Assembly (NCBI RefSeq): GCF_002899825.2
Contig: NZ_PPED02000004.1
Span: 186,001-250,000, forward strand
Reading direction: 5' to 3'
From: Chryseobacterium phosphatilyticum
GTDB lineage: Bacteria > Bacteroidota > Bacteroidia > Flavobacteriales > Weeksellaceae
Length of the DNA: 64,000 nucleotides
A program made the position numbers and the translations under genes. Below the pieces are notes generated by a model that saw only the letters and a program-made list of their open reading frames with translations, was not told the origin of the DNA and made no database searches. Below are positions 51,357 through 59,447 of the stretch, piece by piece; within the stretch, counting starts at the first letter, position 1, and each line of letters starts with the position of its first letter.

Positions 51357-52175
51357 TTAATTGGATTTATAGGTTACGTATTCAATAACGTCTATCTTCA
51401 TCGTAGATTCCAGCGTAAATGCATTAGAAGCACCATTGGAACCTGCAACATCACGACCTATTGCAAACTGAGAGTTTAAATTTGAAGTCGTAATTTTTCT
51501 ACATGCAAACTCAAGTTTCTGTATTCCAACCGGAACATTAAGTTCTGTGTAATTAAGGGTAAAAATATAATCCTGAAGACCTCCTTTTTCAGAGTTATTA
51601 TTTGAAGCTATTCTGTCAGGTCGCACTGCCACCAGTTTCCCATTTCGGAAAACACCGCAGGCAAACCGTATGTTTTCAGATGTTGTCGCTGTAGGAGCTT
51701 TCATTTCAACGCCCGTCTGAAACTGATACGTTAATCTGTTTTTTCCGTTTTTTATGGTAAAAGTAGTTTCAAGCCCAGTAATTTTCGCCCATTTTCCCTT
51801 TGTTATATCGGTAATATCATCTTCCACATTATTCTTGTTTACATTATCACCTGCTACACCATTTGAAAGGCTTGCAATACCAATCTGATCTGATGACAAA
51901 TACGAATTGATCAGCTTATACTGCCCTTCTTCTATAAAAGGAACATTCAATGATTTCCAGACAGGAGCTTTACCTTCTCCCTGAGAAACCAGAACCTGAC
52001 CGTTCAGACCCGCACTTCCGGCCTGAGTTGAGGTTCCTCCTACTCTAAGTTCTTTTCTTAAGGTGGTTTTTCCATTGATATCGAGTGTAGACTTTGGCTT
52101 AGCAGTCCCGATTCCCACCTGTGCGTTGGCGTAGAATGATAAAAATCCAGCCATGCAAAATATAATTTTTTTCAT
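51357..52175 (-). CDS. Secreted surface-type protein, tandem copy 1
   Basis: First gene of the three-gene operon, 272 residues. It has a signal peptide, VGIGTAKPKSTLDINGKTTL, GSAGLNGQVLVSQGEGKAPV, FACGVFRNGKLVAVRPDRIA and FAIGRDVAGSNGASNAFTLE. All three proteins end with a similar beta-strand, here STMKIDVIEYV. A TACATTTG box lies on the minus strand at 52187-52194. None of the three shows a recognisable type IX C-terminal sorting domain. Confidence 0.75.
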   Translation of the reverse strand: MKKIIFCMAGFLSFYANAQVGIGTAKPKSTLDINGKTTLRKELRVGGTSTQAGSAGLNGQVLVSQGEGKAPVWKSLNVPFIEEGQYKLINSYLSSDQIGIASLSNGVAGDNVNKNNVEDDITDITKGKWAKITGLETTFTIKNGKNRLTYQFQTGVEMKAPTATTSENIRFACGVFRNGKLVAVRPDRIASNNNSEKGGLQDYIFTLNYTELNVPVGIQKLEFACRKITTSNLNSQFAIGRDVAGSNGASNAFTLESTMKIDVIEYVTYKSN

Positions 52176-52466
52176 AATAAGGACTGCAAATGTACAAATT
52201 AGAAATCGAAAAAATTCCAGTTATACATCATAAACCCATAGAAATAAACACATTACGGCATAGAATTAATCACACGAAAAAGTAGAATTATTACTACATG
52301 ACTCAAATTTTGAAATTAATCTGGAATGAAAAACAACTTCAAACCCTTTCTGTACAGTCAATTGCCAGCTATTTTTAATCATTAAAAGGTGATTTTCACA
52401 CTGTTAAAACAGCATTAACTCTCTTAGTATTGAATATTTTAAAAAGAAAAACTGATATTAATCACA
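52176..52466. other. Intergenic region between the secreted-protein operon and the mfd terminator
   Basis: This stretch of about 290 bases holds the probable -7 box (52187-52194, minus strand) of the secreted-protein operon. The rest is AT-rich, with no ORF over 40 codons, repeat or RNA gene that I can recognise. Confidence 0.4.
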
Positions 52467-52504
52467 AAAAAACATATAAAAACTTAAGTTTTTATATGTT
52501 TTTT
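52467..52504 (-). terminator. Perfect 38-bp palindromic terminator after mfd
   Basis: A perfect palindrome with 19-bp arms is centred between 52485 and 52486. The arms are AAAAACATATAAAAACTT and its complement plus one more base pair. It begins 40 bases after the mfd stop on the minus strand, with its own T-rich arm acting as the run. It has no loop bases, so the RNA hairpin must open a few pairs at its tip. Confidence 0.8.
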
Positions 52505-52544
52505 GAATGTATTGAAAATATCTACCTGATACTACATTTATAAC

Positions 52545-55500
52545 CTAATTATGTTCAATTATTGTTTTTAACAATATGTTGACTTCGTCTACATTTTTTA
52601 CCCTTTCCTTTCTCATCATAAGTTGGTTTCCTTCCTTACCGGATTTCTCTTTAAGCTGCGCTTCTGCAGGATTTTTTGTCAAATAGCTGATGATATGTCT
52701 GAATCGGTCTGTTTGATAAAATTTATCTTGTGGGTTGCCCGGGAAATATCCCAGAAACACCCCATTTTTCATCACAATTTTTTCAAAACCAATATCTGCT
52801 GCCAGCCATTTTAAAGAAACACTTTTTAAGAGATTCACAGCTTCTTTTGGCAAGGCACCAAAACGGTCAATCAACTCAAGCTCAAACTGATGAAGATCAT
52901 TTTCATTGTCAATTTCAGCAATTTTCTGATACAATAACAGCCTTTCTTCGGTATTGGAAATATAGAAATCCGGCAACATTAACTCTAAGTCGGTGTCTAT
53001 ATTGACATCCTTTACTGACTTGAATAATTTTTGTCTGTCTTCTTCATTTTCAAATAAGCTTTCAAAATCAGCATCATCTTTCAGCTCTTCCAAAGCTTCC
53101 TGCATTAGTTTCTGATAGGTCTCAAAACCCATTTCATTGATAAATCCACTTTGTTCTGCCCCCAGCAAATCACCGGCACCACGAATCTCAAGATCTTTCA
53201 TCGCAATCTGGAAACCACTACCTAAATCTGAAAACTGCTCAATAGCCTCCAGACGCTTCCTGGCATCGGAGGTCATCATATCATAAGGAGGTGTAATCAG
53301 GTAACAAAATGCTTTTCTGTTGCTTCGTCCCACCCTTCCTCTCATCTGGTGAAGATCGGCCATTCCGAATCTCTGGGCATCATTAATAAAGATGGTATTC
53401 GCATTAGGTACATCTACCCCACTTTCAACAATGGTTGTAGACACGAGAACATCATACTTACCCTCCATAAAGTCAAGGACATTCTTTTCCAATTGTTTAC
53501 CTTCCATCTGACCATGACCGGTAATAACTCTGGCGTCCGGCACTAATCTCTGGATAAGTCCGGCAATATCTTTAAGGTTTTCAATTCTGTTATTGATAAA
53601 ATAGACCTGCCCGTCTCTCTGAAGTTCATACGACACAGCATCACGAAGTACTTCTTCATTAAAATCAATTAATTGGGTATCTACAGGTTGCCTGTTGGGC
53701 GGGGGAGTTTTTATTACAGATAAATCTCTCGCTGCCATTAGTGAAAATTGTAATGTTCTCGGGATTGGTGTTGCTGTAAGGGTAAGCGTATCGACATTAC
53801 TTTTAAGAGTCTTCAATTTATCTTTCACTGATACTCCAAATTTGTGTTCCTCATCAATAATTAATAAACCAAGATCCTTAAATTTCACAGAACTACTGGC
53901 CAACTGATGGGTTCCTATAATAATATCTACTTTACCATTTTTAAGAGCTTCTAATGTTTCAGATTTCTGCTTTGCTGTTCTGAATCGGTTTACATAGGCG
54001 ACATTTACCGGAAAGTCTTTTAGCCTTTCTTTAAAACTTCTGTAATGCTGAAATGCCAGGATAGTTGTCGGAACCAATATAGCAACCTGTTTACCATCTG
54101 TTGCTGCCTTAAAAGCTGCACGAATAGCAACTTCGGTCTTCCCAAAACCTACATCACCACACACCAGTCGATCCATCACTGTATCAGCCTCCATGTCTTT
54201 TTTTACGTCGACTGTAGCTTTTTCCTGATCCGGAGTATCTTCATAGATAAAGCTTGCTTCCAGCTCATTTTGCAGGTAAGAATCCGGGGTGTAGGCAAAT
54301 CCTTTTGCAGTCTTTCTTTGAGCATATAATTTAATAAGGTCAAAAGCAATCTGTTTTACTTTTGCTTTTGTTTTTTGTTTTAGAGATTTCCAGGTAGGAG
54401 ATCCAAGTTTACTCAATACAATTTCTCTGCCGTCAGGACCATTGTATTTTGAAATCTTATGTAATGAATGAATACTCACATATAATAAATCACCATTCTT
54501 ATAAGTCAACTTAAAACATTCCTGAATTTTACCGTCGTTGTTCACTTTTACCAGCCCCATAAACTTTCCGATCCCATGATCAATATGTGCAATATAATCT
54601 CCGATTTTCAAAGACATCAGGTCTTTCAATGTCAGTTGTTCTGATTTGGCAAAAGTATTTTTCGCTTTATACCTTTGATATCGATCGAAGATCTGGTGAT
54701 CAGTATACACCAACAGCCTATGTCCATTGTCTACAAATCCTTCATGCAACTCCGATTTGAAACTTTTAAAAGGAAGCTCATGTTCCAGTTCTTCAAAGAT
54801 AGATTCAAGTCTTTCTTTTTGTTTTTCTGTTGAAAAAGAAATCCATGTATCGAATCCTTTATTTTGCTTTTCTTCAATATCTTCAATCAGAAGCTCAAAG
54901 TTTTTATGGAAAGAAGGTTGTGGAAGCTGTTCCATTTTAACCTCGGTGAATTCCTTTAATCCCTCAATAACAGTATTACCAAAATCAACGGTCTTAAACT
55001 TTTTATAATCAAATAAGAACTCCTGATCTGAAATGAAAAGTTCCTGAGGAGTTCTGTGCGCAATATCTTTACTTAATGTATCATATTTTTCCAGGGACTT
55101 CTCATAGAATGTCCTGATCTTCTGCATGCCAATCATTCCATTCTTCGAAACGACGTAGCTTTCTTTAGGTAGTAACTGAAGTAATGAGACCCGGCTTCCT
55201 GTTACTGAAAAATTCATATTTGAAACCAGCTGAAAATCCTTTACTTTATCTACAGAAAGTTGTGTTTCTATATCAAATGTTTTGATACTCTCAACCTCAT
55301 TCCCAAAAAAAGTAATTCTATAAGGCTTTTCATAAGAATAAGAGAATACATCTACAATTCCTCCCCTCACAGAAAATTCTCCAGGCTCTGAAACGAAATC
55401 GGATTGTTGAAAATGATAATGGTTCAACAGCTCATCCACAAAATCGAAATCCAACTGATCACCTACCTTAATATGATGGGAAATAGCCTTAAAGTCTTCC

Positions 55501-55913
55501 TTTTTTAATACTTTTTCAGATAAAGCTCCCGCATAGGCCACAATCACTTTTGGAGATCTTCCGGAATTGATTTTATTCAAAACCTCAGTTCTTAAAACCA
55601 AATTGGCATTCTGGGTTTTTTCAACCTGATAAGGCTCAAGATGAGTCGCCGGAAAATACTGTACTTTTTCTTTTCCAAGCAAATCTTCCATTTCAGTATT
55701 GGCATACAAGGCATCCTCCTTATCGTCTACCAGATAAAGAATATTTTTCTTTTGAACTAAAAAAAGTTCAGCTACAAAAACAGAAATTGAAGATCCCGCA
55801 CTTCCTTTTACAGTAATATGCTGATCATTTTCTAACTGGGTAAAAATTTCTTTCCCGAATTCCTTTTGCATCAGATCCGGAAGAAACTTTTCGTTGATGG
55901 ATTTTAACTGCAT
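52545..55913 (-). CDS. mfd: Transcription-repair coupling factor
   Basis: Helicase that removes stalled RNA polymerase at DNA lesions and recruits UvrABC. With start MQLKSINEKFLPDLM it is 1122 residues. A start 8 codons upstream also exists but is less typical. It has an N-terminal UvrB-homology module, the CarD-like polymerase-interacting domain (LKIGDYIAHIDHGIGKFMG) and the helicase with Walker A CGDVGFGKTEVA (Lys592). Walker B is DEEH (about 687-690), then SATPIPRTLQFSL-type motif III (TATPIPRT). MRGRVGRSN is motif VI, and the C-terminal TRCF domain follows. A single-gene unit, ended by the palindrome at 52467-52504. Confidence 0.97.
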   Translation of the reverse strand: MQLKSINEKFLPDLMQKEFGKEIFTQLENDQHITVKGSAGSSISVFVAELFLVQKKNILYLVDDKEDALYANTEMEDLLGKEKVQYFPATHLEPYQVEKTQNANLVLRTEVLNKINSGRSPKVIVAYAGALSEKVLKKEDFKAISHHIKVGDQLDFDFVDELLNHYHFQQSDFVSEPGEFSVRGGIVDVFSYSYEKPYRITFFGNEVESIKTFDIETQLSVDKVKDFQLVSNMNFSVTGSRVSLLQLLPKESYVVSKNGMIGMQKIRTFYEKSLEKYDTLSKDIAHRTPQELFISDQEFLFDYKKFKTVDFGNTVIEGLKEFTEVKMEQLPQPSFHKNFELLIEDIEEKQNKGFDTWISFSTEKQKERLESIFEELEHELPFKSFKSELHEGFVDNGHRLLVYTDHQIFDRYQRYKAKNTFAKSEQLTLKDLMSLKIGDYIAHIDHGIGKFMGLVKVNNDGKIQECFKLTYKNGDLLYVSIHSLHKISKYNGPDGREIVLSKLGSPTWKSLKQKTKAKVKQIAFDLIKLYAQRKTAKGFAYTPDSYLQNELEASFIYEDTPDQEKATVDVKKDMEADTVMDRLVCGDVGFGKTEVAIRAAFKAATDGKQVAILVPTTILAFQHYRSFKERLKDFPVNVAYVNRFRTAKQKSETLEALKNGKVDIIIGTHQLASSSVKFKDLGLLIIDEEHKFGVSVKDKLKTLKSNVDTLTLTATPIPRTLQFSLMAARDLSVIKTPPPNRQPVDTQLIDFNEEVLRDAVSYELQRDGQVYFINNRIENLKDIAGLIQRLVPDARVITGHGQMEGKQLEKNVLDFMEGKYDVLVSTTIVESGVDVPNANTIFINDAQRFGMADLHQMRGRVGRSNRKAFCYLITPPYDMMTSDARKRLEAIEQFSDLGSGFQIAMKDLEIRGAGDLLGAEQSGFINEMGFETYQKLMQEALEELKDDADFESLFENEEDRQKLFKSVKDVNIDTDLELMLPDFYISNTEERLLLYQKIAEIDNENDLHQFELELIDRFGALPKEAVNLLKSVSLKWLAADIGFEKIVMKNGVFLGYFPGNPQDKFYQTDRFRHIISYLTKNPAEAQLKEKSGKEGNQLMMRKERVKNVDEVNILLKTIIEHN

Positions 55914-56167
55914 AAATAGTAATTGTAAAAACGACAAAAGCGATTTCGGGAGTTTTCCGAAACCGTTATAATATCATAACAAAGGTAAGGATATTTTTCT
56001 CTTTGAATGAGTGACAGAATGTTTCAAATGTAAAAATAAAGAACTTAGTCCGCTAAAATCTTAATTTTTTGCTAAATTATTTAATAACTCGTTAAAAAAT
56101 CACTAATATTTCCACATGGCATGGTGTTTGGGACTTTATTCCTACCAAACAATTAAAGTATAGTATT

Positions 56168-56560
56168 ATGAAAAAAGCAATTAGAATCTTAGGACTGTTT
56201 ATGCTGATTGTTGCAGCTGTATCATTCTCATCGTGCAGTAAGGATGATGATCCTACAAACAACGACTTTTTTGCAGGAACCTACAAAGGAAAAGTTTCTT
56301 ACAATGATGGTGGATCTACGAATATCAGTACCGATAATGGAAGTGTATTTGTAACCAAGATTGCGAGCGGAACCAAGTATAACTTTTCATTTTCAAACAG
56401 CATTCCCGATCTCAACGGAATTGAGTTTGAGAACAAAGGAGACAACACTCTTGTCATGGTAGGATCTACGGCAACCTCTTATATCAGAATTGACAACAAT
56501 GAATTAAAAATCCTTTATCTGAAAGATGGCAAAACATGGACTGCCAATTGTACTCGTTAA
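56168..56560 (+). CDS. Small lipoprotein of unknown function
   Basis: The 130-residue protein has a signal peptide and lipobox SFSSC (Cys23), followed by SKDDDPTNNDFFAGTYKGKV. This acidic linker is common in Bacteroidota surface lipoproteins. The body is a small beta-rich domain (GTKYNFSFSNSIPDL). No named family is recognised. It stands alone between mfd and a strong terminator. Confidence 0.8.
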   Translation: MKKAIRILGLFMLIVAAVSFSSCSKDDDPTNNDFFAGTYKGKVSYNDGGSTNISTDNGSVFVTKIASGTKYNFSFSNSIPDLNGIEFENKGDNTLVMVGSTATSYIRIDNNELKILYLKDGKTWTANCTR

Positions 56561-56583
56561 GATTTAATTAAAATTATATAACA

Positions 56584-56609
56584 AAGCCTGTTTTCTTTAA
56601 AACAGGCTT
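56584..56609 (+). terminator. Terminator after the small lipoprotein gene
   Basis: An 11-bp perfect stem (AAGCCTGTTTT / AAAACAGGCTT) has a 4-base loop and is followed by CTTTATT. It starts 23 bases after the stop at 56560. Confidence 0.85.
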
Positions 56610-56735
56610 CTTTATTATCAAAAATTGCTTTAATTTTTTTTTAAGCTCTGATAAACTTTAGTTAAGTTCAAAAATACCAGTTTTCTAGCCTGCTTTTTGT
56701 ATATCTTTATTCAACAAAAACAAACAGTATTTCCT

Positions 56736-57041
56736 ATGAAAAAATTATTATCTGCAATGTCATTAATCTTAGGACTAGGACTTGCCACTGCTCAGCAGAC
56801 TGCTCCCGCTACAAGTACTACAACTCATCAAACTGTAAAAACTGTAAAAGCAACAAAACCTACTGAGGTAAAAGCCGCAAAACCGGCAGAAGTAAAAACA
56901 GCGAAGCCAGCTCCAACGGCAAAACCCGCTCAGCCTGTAGCAAAAATGAAAAAGGACGGTACTCCGGACAAAAGATATAAAGAAAACAAGCACTTAAAAA
57001 AAGACGGTACTCCTGATAAAAGATACAAGGAGAACAAATAA
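56736..57041 (+). CDS. Small secreted Lys/Ala/Pro-rich protein with repeated DGTPDKRYKENK motif
   Basis: The start at ATG 56736 gives MKKLLSAMSLILGLGLATAQ, a good signal peptide. An upstream in-frame ATG at 56697 would bury it, so it is rejected. The mature part is low complexity (TKPTEVKAAKPAEVKTAKPAP), very basic and unstructured. It ends with KKDGTPDKRYKENK twice, joined by HL. The motif looks like a short periplasmic or surface interaction repeat. I know of similar short repeats in Bacteroidota hypothetical proteins, but no function. The total length is 101 residues. Confidence 0.75.
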   Translation: MKKLLSAMSLILGLGLATAQQTAPATSTTTHQTVKTVKATKPTEVKAAKPAEVKTAKPAPTAKPAQPVAKMKKDGTPDKRYKENKHLKKDGTPDKRYKENK

Positions 57042-57086
57042 GCATAACTTAACATATAGTTGTTATTTTCATAATCAAATTTCGAT

Positions 57087-57112
57087 AAACCGATGGATTC
57101 ATTCATCGGTTT
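57087..57112 (+). terminator. Terminator after the KKDGTPD-repeat gene
   Basis: A 9-bp stem (AAACCGATG / CATCGGTTT) has an 8-base loop and is followed by a run of Ts. It starts 46 bases after the stop. Confidence 0.85.
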
Positions 57113-57257
57113 TTTTTATGCTCTACAAGGTCACTGATCCTGTTTAGCTTTACTATTGGATTGTTTTTGTAAAACCATCATAACATTCCTCTTTCTTTTT
57201 AATCTTTTTTAAACCGTGATAAAATTCCGATGATAAAACAATCAATGCCGCAAAAAA

Positions 57258-57367
57258 AAAGCAACATTGACAGAAAACAAAGCGCCAGTACAATAGGAAT
57301 ACTTAAAATTTTTGTTGCTTTCACAACCAAAATCTCTGCAACCCATGAAATTTTCATCGGTTTTTTT
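57258..57367 (+). ncRNA. Candidate structured small RNA with its own terminator
   Basis: No good ORF fills 57121-57423. Two arms, AAAGCAACA (57258-57266) and TGTTGCTTT (57313-57321), can pair over 9 bp. Downstream is a terminator hairpin (57340-57362, AACCCATGAA / TTCATCGGTT with one C-C mismatch) followed by TTTTT. An orphan terminator with upstream pairing suggests a small RNA. No promoter of the usual form is seen, so this is only a candidate. A decayed gene could leave the same trace. Confidence 0.3.
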
Positions 57368-57423
57368 ATGTCTGGCTATGTAAAAATGATTACAAATTCT
57401 TTACTTATTTATAAATTTGGAGC

Positions 57424-58923
57424 ATGTTAAACTTCTTCAAGAAAAATGCAGCACTTATCTGGGCAAAAAAACATGTTCGGAAAACGGAGGTATTCAAGAA
57501 AAACGCAGAGAAAAATCAGGAGGAATTGTTAATCTCTCTTGTACATACTGCTCAAAAAACACTTTTTGGACGCGAGCATGATTTTGCAAATATTCATTCT
57601 GTTAAAGAGTTCCAGGAAAGGGTTCCTGTTGCAGACTATGAAGACCTTAAACCTTATATTGAAAGAGTAAAAAAAGGACAGGCCAATATTCTCTGGACAG
57701 AGACTCCGGAGTACTTTGCCAAAACCTCAGGTACTACTTCAGGGTCTAAATACATCCCGATTTCCAAACAAGCAATGCCTTTTCAGATTGCCGGCGCACA
57801 AAGTGCTCTTTTTCATTATATCAGCAAAAAAAACAGTGCTGACTTTGTCAACGGAAAGATGATTTTTCTGCAAGGAAGCCCTGAACTGGAGGAAGTTTTC
57901 GGAATAAAAACCGGCAGATTATCCGGCATTGTAGCTCATCATATTCCAGGTTATCTTCAAAAAAACCGCTTGCCAAGCTGGGAAACCAATATTATGGAAG
58001 ACTGGGAAGATAAGGTAGATAAGATTATTGAAGAAACCGAACATGAAAACATGACCCTTATCTCAGGGATCCCGCCATGGTTAATCATGTATTTTGAAAA
58101 ACTGGTTGAAAAACATGGAAAAAAGATCAAGCAATTGTTTCCTAATCTACAACTTATTGTCACCGGAGGGGTAAATTACGAACCTTACCGGGATAAAATG
58201 GAGGATCTTCTGGGAGGTACAGTAGATATTATTCAGACCTTTCCGGCTTCCGAAGGATTTTTTGCCTTCCAGGATGACTATACAAAAGAAGGATTGTTAC
58301 TGCTTACCAATCATGGAATTTTCTACGAATTCACTCCTTTGGAAGAATATGGGAAACCTAATGCCAGAAGGTTGACCTTAAAAGACATTGAACTGAATAA
58401 AGATTACGCTTTAATCCTTACCACCAATTCAGGTTTATGGGCTTATTCTATAGGAGATGTGGTTCGATTTATCGACAAGGCTCCATATCGGGTTTTAGTG
58501 AGTGGCAGAACAAAACATTACACTTCCGCATTTGGAGAGCATGTTATTGCTTTTGAAGTTGAAGAAGCGCTGAAAGCAACTCTTGAAAAACATGCAGCTC
58601 AAATTACAGAGTTCCACCTCGCCCCACAAGTAAACCCAAAAGAAGGACTCCCTTATCATGAGTGGTTGATCGAATTTGAAAAAGAACCGGAGGATATAGA
58701 ACGATTCAGAAGTGAACTGGATCTGCAACTCAGATCCCGCAATACTTATTATGAAGATCTGATTTCAGGAAATATTCTGCAAAAACTGAAAATCACGAAA
58801 CTCAAAAAGAATGCCTTTCATGAATATGCCAAATCTCAGGGAAAATTGGGTGGCCAAAATAAGACTCCAAGATTAGCAAACGATAGAAATGTTGCAAATT
58901 TGTTAGAAATTTACAAACTTTAA
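57424..58923 (+). CDS. GH3-family acyl-adenylase homologue
   Basis: The 499-residue protein belongs to the GH3 auxin-promoter family, which in plants adenylates carboxylic acids and joins them to amino acids. The ATP-binding start FAKTSGTTSGSKYIPIS (about residues 98-115) is clear. ITGGVNYEPYRDKM-like VTGGVNYEPYRDK, FPASEGFFAFQ, YSIGDVVRFIDKAPYRVLVSGRTKHYTSAFGEHV and a C-terminal domain follow. Bacteroidota members are common but uncharacterised. A TAAATTTG box ends only 4 bases before the ATG, so the true promoter is unclear. It is a single-gene unit. Confidence 0.9.
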   Translation: MLNFFKKNAALIWAKKHVRKTEVFKKNAEKNQEELLISLVHTAQKTLFGREHDFANIHSVKEFQERVPVADYEDLKPYIERVKKGQANILWTETPEYFAKTSGTTSGSKYIPISKQAMPFQIAGAQSALFHYISKKNSADFVNGKMIFLQGSPELEEVFGIKTGRLSGIVAHHIPGYLQKNRLPSWETNIMEDWEDKVDKIIEETEHENMTLISGIPPWLIMYFEKLVEKHGKKIKQLFPNLQLIVTGGVNYEPYRDKMEDLLGGTVDIIQTFPASEGFFAFQDDYTKEGLLLLTNHGIFYEFTPLEEYGKPNARRLTLKDIELNKDYALILTTNSGLWAYSIGDVVRFIDKAPYRVLVSGRTKHYTSAFGEHVIAFEVEEALKATLEKHAAQITEFHLAPQVNPKEGLPYHEWLIEFEKEPEDIERFRSELDLQLRSRNTYYEDLISGNILQKLKITKLKKNAFHEYAKSQGKLGGQNKTPRLANDRNVANLLEIYKL

Positions 58924-58966
58924 AGATATTTTTTGAATTCCAAAAACATATTTTCAAAAAAAATTA

Positions 58967-58974
58967 TAAATTTG
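58967..58974 (+). promoter_or_regulatory. Candidate -7 box for the small lipoprotein at 58993
   Basis: TAAATTTG matches TAnnTTTG and lies 18 bases before the ATG at 58993. The nearest upstream TTG (58933-58935) is too far for a -33 box. Confidence 0.4.
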
Positions 58975-58992
58975 AAAAACTAAAAGAAAATA

Positions 58993-59355
58993 ATGAAAGC
59001 ATCTGTACTGTTAAAATCGTCTTTATTAACATCTTTATTTGTCATTACCTCTTGTGCCACTACAAAATATAGTGAAGACATTTCAAAAAATAACTATTCT
59101 AACCTTGAAGCAGGGAAAATCTATAAGGTTACTATGAGAGACGGCTCTCCTAAGCAAAAAATTCTTTTTAGAAATGTTGTAGGAGATAATCTTGTAGGTA
59201 CAGCAGGTAAAAAAGACAGTACAGAAGTAATTATTCCTAAAGCTAATGTAGCAGCAGTAAAAGACAGCAGAAAAGCAAGAATTGCTACAGGTGCAACGAT
59301 AATTGGTGCTGCAGGTGTTGCTGCCATCATCATCAGTGCATCAAGAGCCGACTAA
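58993..59355 (+). CDS. Small lipoprotein with C-terminal hydrophobic segment
   Basis: The 120-residue protein has a signal peptide and lipobox VITSC (Cys21). A short beta-rich part follows (GKIYKVTMRDGSPKQKILFRNVVGDNLVGTAG). Residues about 96-116 form a hydrophobic Gly/Ala-rich stretch (ATGATIIGAAGVAAIIISAS) ending in RAD. A lipoprotein with a C-terminal membrane segment is an unusual layout. No named family is recognised. It lies 69 bases after the GH3 gene and before a terminator. Confidence 0.78.
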   Translation: MKASVLLKSSLLTSLFVITSCATTKYSEDISKNNYSNLEAGKIYKVTMRDGSPKQKILFRNVVGDNLVGTAGKKDSTEVIIPKANVAAVKDSRKARIATGATIIGAAGVAAIIISASRAD

Positions 59356-59410
59356 AATAGATTTTATCTTTTGAAATATATTTAATATATCTTTCAAAAA
59401 TTGTCATATG

Positions 59411-59440
59411 AATAGCCTTAAATAAATTTTTAGGGCTATT
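59411..59440 (+). terminator. Terminator after the small lipoprotein, abutting the MFS start
   Basis: Arms AATAGCC (59411-59417) and GGCTATT (59434-59440) form a 7-bp stem with an AT-rich loop that can pair further (AAA/TTT). TTTG follows. It ends only 7 bases before the ATG at 59448. Confidence 0.7.
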
Positions 59441-59447
59441 TTTGTTC

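Noticed and set aside
55914..55937. Longer mfd start (8 extra codons)
   Set aside because: Mfd proteins normally begin near MQLKSINEKF. The longer form would add an unusual hydrophobic leader.
56697..56735. Longer start for the KKDGTPD-repeat gene
   Set aside because: It would bury the signal peptide inside the protein. The ATG at 56736 gives an ordinary signal sequence.
57230..57430. 66-codon plus-strand ORF before the GH3 gene
   Set aside because: It starts in an AT-rich gap, crosses the terminator hairpin at 57340-57362 and overlaps the GH3 start. It has no family signature and no promoter.
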